From assembly GCA_041082245.1 (NCBI GenBank), contig JBDOIE010000034.1, forward strand, positions 1 to 64,000: DNA of 64,000 bases. The letters are read 5' to 3'. The notes beneath the pieces were generated by a model that did not search any database, had not been told where the DNA came from, and saw nothing but the letters and a program-made list of their open reading frames with translations. The translations under genes and the position numbers were made by a program. This document shows, piece after piece, positions 42,245-50,095 of the stretch (position 1 is its first letter; every line of letters begins with the position of its first letter). This DNA comes from DAOTVY01 sp041082245 (GTDB lineage: Bacteria > Chloroflexota > Chloroflexia > DTKN01).

Positions 42245-42539
42245 GCCTGCCTGCTGGCGCTCCCACACGAGTGAGAACAGCAGGATCTCTGCCCCGTGCC
42301 TCACATCACTGGCAGTCTTGCTCTCCTCTCCCGCTCACCGTTCGGCGCCGGAAGAAAGGAGGGGAGAGAAAGGGAAGATCGGGCGCGGCAGGGAATGCCG
42401 CCCACTTCAACTCCCCTTCTTTTCTCCGCTTCTCCCCGGACGGGCAGCGGTAGCAGAGGGAGAGCTCACATCCGGCAGTCCAAAGACGAGGGGCGGCGCG
42501 AAGGCACGTGTCCCGACTTGTGCCCCGGCATCGGTGCGC
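42245..42539. other. 295-bp intergenic region with imperfect inverted repeats
   Basis: No gene was found between the PAAR-like gene and the two-component promoter. It contains an imperfect palindrome of CT/GA-rich arms (CTCTCCTCTCCC around 42320 and GGAGGGGAGAG around 42360), possibly a REP-like element. A similar shorter hairpin occurs at about 47477-47511. Nothing else was recognised. Confidence 0.4.
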
Positions 42540-42929
42540 TCAGGGCACGGCTACGGAAGCTTGGCCCGGGCTCACGACCGTGATGACGCCCCCCCACGCA
42601 CAGGTCAGCGAGCAGGAGGTTGTTAACACAGCGTTTCCACCTACGCGTACCGTCGGGGAGCCAGGTACCCAGAGCCCAGCAGGCACGGGGACGCACGGTT
42701 GCGGTGTAAGGACCCCCTGGGCCGCCGCGGTTGCCGCCGCGACCTGAGGGTTGCTGAGCGTCGTGCACATTCCGAAGGGGAAGATGTTCTTCATCGGCAC
42801 CTGATCGACCACCGTAGCTGCCGGCATTCCCCCCGCGTTCACCCGTCCCTCGGGTGTTACCTGAAGCGTGCTCGGTGTCGTCCCGAAACTGCACTGCAAA
42901 AGCGCTCCGCTGCACACAACCTGAGCCAT
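42540..42929 (-). CDS. DUF4280 PAAR-like protein (orphan spike-tip-type)
   Basis: This 129-residue protein matches DUF4280, a PAAR-related family that caps or decorates the spike of contractile injection systems. Recognisable elements are VCSGALLQCSFGTTPS near the N-terminus, CTTLSNP with repeated TAAAQG, and a cysteine-containing C-terminal LTTSCSLTCAWGGVI. Several Cys could bind zinc or form disulfides. GGAGG is 6 bp before the ATG. The neighbours are a GPH transporter upstream and a two-component system downstream; no tube, sheath, baseplate or spike gene is in the window. A role in cargo loading of a distant injection system is inference. Confidence 0.8.
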   Translation of the reverse strand: MAQVVCSGALLQCSFGTTPSTLQVTPEGRVNAGGMPAATVVDQVPMKNIFPFGMCTTLSNPQVAAATAAAQGVLTPQPCVPVPAGLWVPGSPTVRVGGNAVLTTSCSLTCAWGGVITVVSPGQASVAVP

Positions 42930-42974
42930 GCTTTACCTCCATCCCGGATTCGCGGACGGATCTCCAGGTATCTC

Positions 42975-44342
42975 TCATCCACCCTGGTCGGCGGCCCGGC
43001 GGGCGGCGAGCGCCGCACGCACCTCCGCGTGCTGGCGACGGCTCAGAGGGTAGGAGAGCGCAAACACGATGCCGCTGCTCAGCAGCAGCGCAGGTACCGG
43101 CCCCATCAAGATCTGGATCGTGCGCTGTACACGAGGCGCCTGCTCCGCCGCGTTCGGCACATAGCCAGCGAGGTCGAGAAGTAGGAGCACGAGCGGAACC
43201 GCGATGGAACTTGCGACCTTTTGCATCAGGGTGACGAGGCTATAGAACATGCCCTCGTGGCGCTGGCCGGTTGCCCACTCGTCCCACTCGACTGCATCCG
43301 GGATCATGGCCCAGGGAAGGATGTGCGCCGCGGCGACCCCTATGCCCGCCAGCATGCCCAGTCCCAACACGACCGAGAACCCCCATTCAGGCCGGATGAC
43401 GACCAGCACCACTTGCACGGCCGCCCAGAAAGCCACGCCGGCCGCGTAGGCTACCCTCTTGTCCCAGTGCCGGGAGGCCCACTCCCACAAAGGCAAGGCT
43501 AGGAGCGCTGTGACAAAGATCGCTCCCATGATCGTGTCGCTTTCCGCTTCCAGGTGCATCCGGTATTTCAGGAAGAACAGCAAGAGCGCCTGGACGATGT
43601 CCATCGTGACCCAGGTAAGGAGAAAGATTCCCACGCTGAAGAGGAAAGGCCGGTTGCGAAGCGCAGCGCGCAGCGATTCTTTGAGGTGAGGCTGGGCCTG
43701 CACCCCGAACTCGGGGCGCTCCCGAGTGGAAAAGAAAACAGCCAGCAGCGGCAGAGCACTCAACAAGCCAAAGAGCGCACCCATCGCAAGCACGCGGTCC
43801 GCGTTCTCGGGGCGCATGCTCCCCACGAGCGCAAGCGGCAGGGTAAAGGCAATCAGCCCGCCGACGATGGAAAAGGCCATGCGGTAACTGGTAAGCGACG
43901 TACGCTCGTCATAGTCCAGCGTGAGTTCCGGGGTCAGCGCGAAATACGGCATATATACCAGTGTGGCGCAGGTGTCGTAGAGGAGGTACGCGAGCGCATA
44001 GTAGGCGGCCAGCGCGACCTCCGAAGAGAACGGCGGTTTCCACCACAGCATCGTAAAGGCAGCGGCGAAAGGCAGGAATCCGAACAACAGGAAAGGCCGG
44101 CGGCGCCCCCACCGCGAACGTGTGCGGTCCGACAGGTGGCCGATCAGCGGATCGTTGATATAGTCCCAGCTGCGACCGATAAAGAGTGCGACCGCGGCGA
44201 GGCCCGGGCGCAGGCCCACTACGTCCGTCAGGAAGATGGCGAAATGCACCGCAAGGATGGTGCTCGTGATGCTGAACCCGATGTCGCCGACTCCGTAGGC
44301 CACCTTACGGAGCCGTGGAATCCGCTCGTTCGCCTCGGTCAT
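42975..44342 (-). CDS. GPH-family (MelB-like) sugar:cation symporter
   Basis: This 455-residue major-facilitator protein has twelve transmembrane helices. It belongs to the glycoside-pentoside-hexuronide (GPH) group: conserved residues of the first helix and loop, such as YGVGDIG and DYINDPLIGHLSDRTRSRWGRR with its Asp and Arg cluster. GPH members import sugars with Na+ or H+; the substrate is unknown. The ATG overlaps the HAD gene's TGA (ATGA). The orphan PAAR-like gene follows after 45 bp. Confidence 0.88.
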   Translation of the reverse strand: MTEANERIPRLRKVAYGVGDIGFSITSTILAVHFAIFLTDVVGLRPGLAAVALFIGRSWDYINDPLIGHLSDRTRSRWGRRRPFLLFGFLPFAAAFTMLWWKPPFSSEVALAAYYALAYLLYDTCATLVYMPYFALTPELTLDYDERTSLTSYRMAFSIVGGLIAFTLPLALVGSMRPENADRVLAMGALFGLLSALPLLAVFFSTRERPEFGVQAQPHLKESLRAALRNRPFLFSVGIFLLTWVTMDIVQALLLFFLKYRMHLEAESDTIMGAIFVTALLALPLWEWASRHWDKRVAYAAGVAFWAAVQVVLVVIRPEWGFSVVLGLGMLAGIGVAAAHILPWAMIPDAVEWDEWATGQRHEGMFYSLVTLMQKVASSIAVPLVLLLLDLAGYVPNAAEQAPRVQRTIQILMGPVPALLLSSGIVFALSYPLSRRQHAEVRAALAARRAADQGG

Positions 44343-45103
44343 GGCATCTCCTTGCTCGTCGCGCCGGCCTCGGGGACTATGTCTTCGCCCGAAAGCCGTT
44401 CCAGTACTTCGTCCAGCTCCTCGTACCGCTCCACGACGGCGTCCGCGAGCGTGCGGCCGTCTACGCGCCGGCTTATGCCGAGAAAGAGGATCGCCCGCAT
44501 GCCGACCGCCCGTGCCCCCTTCAGATCCGTCTCGGGAAGATCTCCGACGTGCGCTGCTTCCGAGGGACCTACGCCCAGTCGCTCCAGCGTGCTCAGGAAC
44601 ATCCCGGCGTGCGGCTTCGTGTGCCCGAGCTCGTCCGAAAAGGTTAGCGCCTGGAACAGCGGCAGCAGGCCATCCCGACGCAGGATCTCCCGCAGCACCC
44701 GGCCCGGCGTCAAGCCTACATCGGAAATCAGGCCCAGCCGGTAGCGTCTCGCAAGTCGGTGCAGCACCTCAGGGGCACCGTCCACCGGCCGGGGGAGATC
44801 GAGGGCGAGGAGGACCTCCTCCAGGGCACGCACGAGCTCCATTCTCGCCTCTTCGGGCAATCGAGCTTCCAGCAGGTCGAGCATCGTCTCCAGCCACAAG
44901 GGCACCCCAAGGGGGCGGTGCTCGACCAACCAGAGGTGGTCGAAGATGCGCCATGTTTGCTCATAGGCAGCTTCGAGCTGGTCGCGCGAACGCGCCACAC
45001 CTGCTCGACCCAGCGCCTGCTCCAGGAGCGCCAGCCGCTCCTCCCGCGCGAACGCGTTTCCGTACAACGTCCCCCAGAAATCAAACGTCACCGCGCGCAA
45101 CAT
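44339..45103 (-). CDS. HAD-superfamily protein lacking the second motif-I aspartate
   Basis: This 254-residue haloacid-dehalogenase fold protein has a nucleophile D8 in FDFWGTL, a cap domain (about 20-110), motif III HTKPHAGMF and motif IV GDLPETDLKGA. The usual acid/base Asp two residues after the nucleophile is Trp (W10), which normally lowers phosphatase activity. Substrate unknown. The start ATG has only a weak GTGGGG site. The gene is first in a three-gene run with the GPH transporter and the PAAR-like gene and may process the imported compound, but this is only positional. Confidence 0.82.
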   Translation of the reverse strand: MLRAVTFDFWGTLYGNAFAREERLALLEQALGRAGVARSRDQLEAAYEQTWRIFDHLWLVEHRPLGVPLWLETMLDLLEARLPEEARMELVRALEEVLLALDLPRPVDGAPEVLHRLARRYRLGLISDVGLTPGRVLREILRRDGLLPLFQALTFSDELGHTKPHAGMFLSTLERLGVGPSEAAHVGDLPETDLKGARAVGMRAILFLGISRRVDGRTLADAVVERYEELDEVLERLSGEDIVPEAGATSKEMP

Positions 45104-45119
45104 CGTGGCCCCACTGGTT

Positions 45120-45149
45120 TTGACAACCTCAAGCCCGTTGTGCTATAGT
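45120..45149 (+). promoter_or_regulatory. promoter of the epimerase gene
   Basis: TTGACA (45120-45125), 18 bp spacer, TATAGT (45144-45149) with an extended TGC. It is 28 bp before the ATG, which is preceded by GAGGAGGGG. Confidence 0.85.
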
Positions 45150-45177
45150 GCCCAGGCTGAAGACGAGGAGGGGTCTT

Positions 45178-46143
45178 ATGCGCGTCCTGATCACCGGTTC
45201 CAGCGGACAGATCGGCACCAACCTCGCCCTCCGGCTCCTCGAGGAGGGACACTTTGTTTTCGGTGTCGACAAGCGGCTCAATCCCTGGACCGACCGTTTC
45301 CGGTATATCCTGCAGGACCTCGCGGGGAACTTTGCCAATTTCCGGGGCGGCATCGGGGGCGTCGAATACCCCAAGGTGGACGTCGTTGTGCATCTCGCGG
45401 CCAACGCCAAGGTCCATCAGCTCGTGAACGAACCACACCGGGCGATGGAAAATGTCCAGATCACCTACAACGTCCTCGAGTACTGCCGACAAAATGACAT
45501 CCCTATCGTCTTCAGCAGCTCCCGGGAGGTATATGGAGATATCCACCGCTACCTCACTGAGGAGACCCAGGCCGATTTCTCCTACACCGAAAGCACCTAC
45601 TCCGCAAGCAAGATCGCGGGAGAAGCCCTCATCTATTCCTACGCCCGTTGCTACGGGCTGCGCTACCTCGTTTTCCGCTTCAGCAATGTTTACGGCCGGT
45701 ACGACAACGACCTGGAACGTATGGAACGGGTTATCCCCAAGTTCATCCGCAAGATCGCCCTCGGGGAACCGGTCACCATCTACGGCCGGGACAAAGTGCT
45801 CGACTTTACCTACATCGATGACTGCATCCAGGGCGTCCTGAGCGGCCTCGAACGGCTCCTGGACGGCCGGGTAACCAACCAGACGATCAACCTGGCCTAT
45901 GGCCAGGGGAACACGCTCCTGCGGGTAGTGGAGTTGATCTCGCAGACCCTCGGGCGGCCAGCCACGGTGAACATCGAACCACCGCGTGTCGGGGAAGTTA
46001 CCCATTATGTCGCGGATATTTCGAAGGCCCGCGAGCTCCTGGACTACCGGCCCCAGGTGCCGCTCGAAGAAGGCATTCCCAGGGCGATCTCCTGGTGCTT
46101 GGACTGGTGGCGCGCACACGGTGAACTGCCGCCTGGGATCTAG
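45178..46143 (+). CDS. NAD-dependent epimerase/dehydratase (nucleotide-sugar type SDR)
   Basis: This 321-residue extended short-chain dehydrogenase has the nucleotide-binding GSSGQIG (7-13), an SSS segment (113-115), and the catalytic Tyr141-x3-Lys145. Family members epimerise or dehydrate UDP-, dTDP- or GDP-sugars for cell-surface polysaccharides. No close partner gene is present, so the substrate is unknown. GAGGAGGGG precedes the ATG by 5 bp. Its TAG overlaps the opposite-strand coaBC stop within one CTAG. Confidence 0.9.
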   Translation: MRVLITGSSGQIGTNLALRLLEEGHFVFGVDKRLNPWTDRFRYILQDLAGNFANFRGGIGGVEYPKVDVVVHLAANAKVHQLVNEPHRAMENVQITYNVLEYCRQNDIPIVFSSSREVYGDIHRYLTEETQADFSYTESTYSASKIAGEALIYSYARCYGLRYLVFRFSNVYGRYDNDLERMERVIPKFIRKIALGEPVTIYGRDKVLDFTYIDDCIQGVLSGLERLLDGRVTNQTINLAYGQGNTLLRVVELISQTLGRPATVNIEPPRVGEVTHYVADISKARELLDYRPQVPLEEGIPRAISWCLDWWRAHGELPPGI

Positions 46144-47351
46144 CCCTCCAGCATCGCCGCCACCCGATCCATCAAGCGCGCCGCAACCTCTTCCTTGGTC
46201 AATAAGGGCCAGGCCTCCTCGTGTCCCGCCGCATCGAGCACCGTCACCCGATTCGTGTCCGTGCCGAAACCGCTGTCCGGCTGCGAGACGTCGTTGGCCA
46301 CAACGAGGTCCAGCCGCTTCCGTTGCAGCTTCGCCCGGGCGTTTTCGAGCAGGTTCTCCGTCTCAGCGGCAAAGCCCACCACGATCCGCGGCCGGCCATG
46401 GGCCTCCCTCCAGCTCGCCACCTCTCCGAGGATGTCCCGGGTGCGTTCCAGTTCGAGCACAAGTGTCCCTTCCTCTTTCTTGATCTTGTGCCCTGCCGAC
46501 GCGCGCGGCCGGAAATCGGCGACCGCCGCGGCCATCACGAGCACGTCGCACGTGGGCAGCGCCTCGAACACCGCCTGCCGCATTTCCTCGGCGGTCTCGA
46601 CATCGATCCTCTGCGCACCCACCGGGGTAGGCAAGGAAACCGGCCCAGCGATCAACCGAACGTCCGCACCGCGCTCCAGCGCTGCCTGGGCCAGCGCAAA
46701 ACCCATTTTCCCCGAAGACCGGTTGCCGATAAAGCGCACGGGGTCGATTGGCTCGCGGTTCCCGCCCGCGGTCACCACGACCTGCCGGCCGGCCAGCGGA
46801 CCGTTACGTCCCAGCACCCAGCGGATTGCCGCTATAATCTCGGACACCTCCGCCATCCGGCCCAGCCCGACCCTTCCGGAGGCCAATCGGCCCTCGGCGG
46901 GCCCGACGATCACCGCACCGCGATGCCGCAGGCGCTCCAGGTTTTCCTGCGTGGCCGGGTGCGCGAACATATCCGCATCCATCGCGGGCGCGAGGAGCAG
47001 TGGTGCGCGCGTGGCCAGCGCCGTCGCGCACAGGAGGTTGTCCGCAAGCCCGTAGGCCAGCCGCGCGATCGTGTTCGCTGTTGCCGGGGCAATGACCAAC
47101 AGGTCGGCCCGCGCCGCAAGCGAGAGGTGCGCCATCTCGGCCTGGTCGATCGCCCGGAACATATCCACGTGCACCGGCCGGCCGGTCAGCGCCTGAAAGG
47201 TCAACGGCGCAACGAACCGCGTGGCCGCTTCGGTCATGACAACGTCCACCTGCGCGCCTGCCTGCACGAGCTTGCTTGCTAGATCCGCCGCCTTGTAGGC
47301 CGCGATCCCGCCGGTTACCCCCAAGACGATCCGGGCTTCCTTGAGCAACAT
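46140..47351 (-). CDS. coaBC: bifunctional phosphopantothenoylcysteine decarboxylase/synthetase
   Basis: CoaBC converts phosphopantothenate and cysteine to 4'-phosphopantetheine, the second and third steps of coenzyme A synthesis. The 403-residue protein has the flavin-dependent CoaC part (about 1-180; catalytic His in MAHLSLA, LLLAPAMDADM segment with Asp in place of the usual Asn) and the CoaB synthetase part (about 185-400; GGNREPIDPVRFI and the KK motif HKIKKEEG). The ATG at 47351 is preceded by GGAGG; an in-frame ATG four codons earlier lacks one. Promoter at 47379-47407. Confidence 0.95.
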   Translation of the reverse strand: MLLKEARIVLGVTGGIAAYKAADLASKLVQAGAQVDVVMTEAATRFVAPLTFQALTGRPVHVDMFRAIDQAEMAHLSLAARADLLVIAPATANTIARLAYGLADNLLCATALATRAPLLLAPAMDADMFAHPATQENLERLRHRGAVIVGPAEGRLASGRVGLGRMAEVSEIIAAIRWVLGRNGPLAGRQVVVTAGGNREPIDPVRFIGNRSSGKMGFALAQAALERGADVRLIAGPVSLPTPVGAQRIDVETAEEMRQAVFEALPTCDVLVMAAAVADFRPRASAGHKIKKEEGTLVLELERTRDILGEVASWREAHGRPRIVVGFAAETENLLENARAKLQRKRLDLVVANDVSQPDSGFGTDTNRVTVLDAAGHEEAWPLLTKEEVAARLMDRVAAMLEG

Positions 47352-47378
47352 GCCAGCCTCCATCCGCGGGTGTTCTTT

Positions 47379-47407
47379 ATTCTACACGAGCTTGCCTGTC
47401 GGGTCAA
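47379..47407 (-). promoter_or_regulatory. promoter of coaBC
   Basis: On the minus strand TTGACC (47407-47402), 17 bp spacer, TAGAAT (47384-47379), giving a short leader of about 20 nt. Confidence 0.8.
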
Positions 47408-47612
47408 CGCGTGCCGCTGATACGAGGGATAGGGACCGGGAGCGAGGCACTTTCACCGCACGTCCCAATCCCGTCATCTCTTACCCCCCGCTGCGCCGCG
47501 GTGGGAGAGAGACGTGTAGGGCGCACACCCCGAGCCTGAAGGACAAGGGGCAAGGTGGTGGCGCCGTATCCCAACGGACCACTCCTCGGACGGGTGCTCG
47601 TGCCGCGCGGTG

Positions 47613-47621
47613 TGGTATAAT
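47613..47621 (+). promoter_or_regulatory. extended -10 promoter of the HAD-IIA gene
   Basis: TGG followed by consensus TATAAT (47616-47621), 18 bp before the ATG at 47640, so the leader is only about 10 nt and carries AGGAGG. Confidence 0.7.
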
Positions 47622-47639
47622 GGCCGCCCAGGAGGGCCT

Positions 47640-48485
47640 ATGCAGACACTCGCGAGCATCCGGTGCTTGCTCATCGATATGGATGGCGTGCTCTATCGAG
47701 GAGGAGTGGTCCTTCCGGGAGCGCCGGAGTTTGTCCGGTGGCTCAAAGCGCACGATATCCGCTACCTCTTTGTGACCAACAACTCGACCCGCACCCCCGA
47801 GCAGTACGTGGAACGTCTGGGGAAGATGGGGATCCCCGCGGAACCGGAAGAGATCCTGACCTCCGCCCTCGCGACCCGCGCCTTCCTGGAACAACGGGCT
47901 CCGCGGGGTACGCCGGTCTATATCATCGGACAGGAAGGGCTCCTGTCCGCCCTGCTGGCCGACGGGTATTTCGTGCACACCGAGCAATCCCCACGCTTTG
48001 TCGTCGTGGGGCTGGATACCCGCCTGACCTACGACAAGCTCCGCCGCGCGACGCTCCTCATCCGGGCGGGAGCCTCGTTCATCGGGACGAACCCCGATCG
48101 CACCTTCCCGAGCCCCGAGGGGATCACCCCCGGCTGCGGGGCGATCCTCGCCGCGATCGAGGCGGCAACCGACGTACCGCCTCTCATCATTGGCAAGCCA
48201 GAGCGGTGGTTGTTCGACGCCGCGCTGCAGCGGCTCGGAGCGCGTCCGGAAGAGAGCGCCATGCTGGGTGATCGCCTGGATACGGATATCGCGGGCGGGA
48301 AACGTATGGGGCTGAGGACACTGCTCGTGCTGACCGGCGTGCACGGCGCGGAGCATGTGGCGTGCTCCTCTGTGCAGCCCGACGCGGTCTACGCCGATCT
48401 GCCGTCGCTGTGCCATGACTGGGACCGCGCCCTGAAAAGCGCGACCGGACCCCAGCCGGTCGGAAAGGTGCCCACCAGTGATTGA
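47640..48485 (+). CDS. HAD-IIA family phosphatase (NagD/4-nitrophenylphosphatase-like)
   Basis: This 281-residue phosphatase has motif I LIDMDGVLYRG (D13 and D15), VTNNSTRT as motif II, the C2A cap with IGTNPDRTFPSPEGITPGCG, and motifs III/IV IGKPE and MLGDRLDTDI. Relatives hydrolyse nucleotide or sugar phosphates. AGGAGG precedes the ATG. The end overlaps the murJ start by 8 bp, so the genes are coupled, although no functional link is apparent. Confidence 0.9.
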   Translation: MQTLASIRCLLIDMDGVLYRGGVVLPGAPEFVRWLKAHDIRYLFVTNNSTRTPEQYVERLGKMGIPAEPEEILTSALATRAFLEQRAPRGTPVYIIGQEGLLSALLADGYFVHTEQSPRFVVVGLDTRLTYDKLRRATLLIRAGASFIGTNPDRTFPSPEGITPGCGAILAAIEAATDVPPLIIGKPERWLFDAALQRLGARPEESAMLGDRLDTDIAGGKRMGLRTLLVLTGVHGAEHVACSSVQPDAVYADLPSLCHDWDRALKSATGPQPVGKVPTSD

Positions 48486-50070
48486 TACCGAGCCGTTGGC
48501 GCGCCCGGAGCCGCCCGAAGGGGGGCGTGGTCGTGTCGCCCGCGCGGCCGGTCTGCTGAGTGCAGGCAACCTGGTCAGCCGCGTGCTGGGGCTGGCACGT
48601 GAGATGGCCATCGCGTACTTTTTCGGCGCGACCGGGCAGGCCAGCATTTTCGCCCTGGCGCAACTGGTTCCCAATTTCCTCTACGACCTTCTGATCGGCG
48701 GGCAACTGAGCGCGGCGCTCGTCCCTGTGCTGAGCGAGTACACCGCAAGGGAGCGAAAGGACGAGTTCTGGCGCTTATCGAGCATTGTGCTCACGCTTGC
48801 CGCGGCCGTGCTTGCGGGCGTGGCGGGGCTCGTCGAGATCGTTGCGCCCTGGGTGATCCGGCTGACCGGTGGGGGCCTGCCGGAGCCGCTCCAGCGCCAG
48901 GCTGTCGTGCTCCTGCGGCTGATGATGCCCGCATTGATCTTCCTGGGGCTATCTGGTGCGCTCACGGGTATCCTCTATGCCCTGAGGCGATTTCTGTTCC
49001 CGGCCCTTGCGACCTCCATCCTGAACGCGGGGGTGATCCTCGCGATCCTCCTGACCGCGCGCCGTTTCGGCATTGCCGGAGCAGCGTTTGGGGTCGTCCT
49101 TGGAGCGCTCTTGCAGGTGCTCGTGCAGCTGCCGGGGCTCCGCGAGGCCCGGCTCCGGCCGTGCTTTCACCTAAAGCACCCGGCGCTGCGCAAGATCCTG
49201 AGTTTGTACGCACCGGTGGTTCTCGGGGTTGTGATCGGCATGGTGGGTTCAGTCATCGACCGCCGGCTCGCGTCAGGGACGGGGGAACACAGCATCGCCT
49301 GGATGCGCTACGCGACGACGCTCATCCAGACTCCGTTGGGGTTGGTCGCGGCCGCGGTCTCGCTGGCTGTGCTTCCCGGGCTCTCGCGTGCCGACAGCAC
49401 CGGAGACCGGGGTACCTACGAGGCAACCCTCGGGCTGGGGATACGCCTGATCCTGACGCTAGTGATCCCCGCTTGCGCCGGGCTGTTGGCACTTGGCCGG
49501 CCGATCGTCGCCCTTATCTTCGAGCGGGGCGAGTTTACCGCTTACGACACCGAGATCGTGACCCGCGCATTGAACCTGTACCTGATCGGGCTGCCGTTCG
49601 CGGCCCTCGACCAGGTACTCATCTTTGCCTTCTACGCGCGGAAGAATACGCTGCTTCCGAACCTGGTTCAGGCGTACGTGATCGGCATCTACCTCCTGTT
49701 TGCCCTCCCCTTCGTACGGAGCTGGGGCTTCTATGCACTCGTGATCGCCAACTCGGCGCAGTGGACCTGGCATACGGCGATGATGTTGCTGCTGTTGCGG
49801 CGTCAGATCGGCTGGCCGGCGCACCAGCGGATCGCACAGACGGCCTGGCGTGCCGTGGTTGCCTCGGCAGTGATGGCGACGGTAGCCTGGCTCTGTGCCC
49901 GGGGACTTGGTTCGGTTCTGGACCCCGGGGGGTTGGGTGCCAGGACAGCCGTGGTACTGGGGAGCGTCGCCGCCGGCGCCCTGACGTATGCGGCCATGGC
50001 GATGCTTCTACGCCTGGAAGAAGTCGTCGTGCTGTGGCAGAGCCTGATGCGGCGGTGCTGCCTGAGGTAA
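48478..50070 (+). CDS. murJ: lipid II flippase MurJ (MVF family)
   Basis: This 530-residue, roughly fourteen-helix MOP-superfamily membrane protein matches MurJ, which flips the peptidoglycan precursor lipid II across the membrane. Typical features are the N-terminal LVSRVLGLAREMAIAYFFG segment, polar GGQLSAALVPVLSEY and the later FERGEFTAYDTE motif. The start is a GTG at 48478 inside the end of the HAD gene. Some MVF homologues have other lipid substrates, so MurJ is the best but not certain call. The helicase follows after 25 bp. Confidence 0.88.
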   Translation: MIDTEPLARPEPPEGGRGRVARAAGLLSAGNLVSRVLGLAREMAIAYFFGATGQASIFALAQLVPNFLYDLLIGGQLSAALVPVLSEYTARERKDEFWRLSSIVLTLAAAVLAGVAGLVEIVAPWVIRLTGGGLPEPLQRQAVVLLRLMMPALIFLGLSGALTGILYALRRFLFPALATSILNAGVILAILLTARRFGIAGAAFGVVLGALLQVLVQLPGLREARLRPCFHLKHPALRKILSLYAPVVLGVVIGMVGSVIDRRLASGTGEHSIAWMRYATTLIQTPLGLVAAAVSLAVLPGLSRADSTGDRGTYEATLGLGIRLILTLVIPACAGLLALGRPIVALIFERGEFTAYDTEIVTRALNLYLIGLPFAALDQVLIFAFYARKNTLLPNLVQAYVIGIYLLFALPFVRSWGFYALVIANSAQWTWHTAMMLLLLRRQIGWPAHQRIAQTAWRAVVASAVMATVAWLCARGLGSVLDPGGLGARTAVVLGSVAAGALTYAAMAMLLRLEEVVVLWQSLMRRCCLR

Positions 50071-50095
50071 CCGTTCCAGACGGAAGGGCGACGCG

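Noticed and set aside
42318..42375. Candidate REP or MITE element, with a similar hairpin at 47477-47511
   Set aside because: The arms are imperfect and the two copies share only CT/GA-rich composition, not a common sequence.
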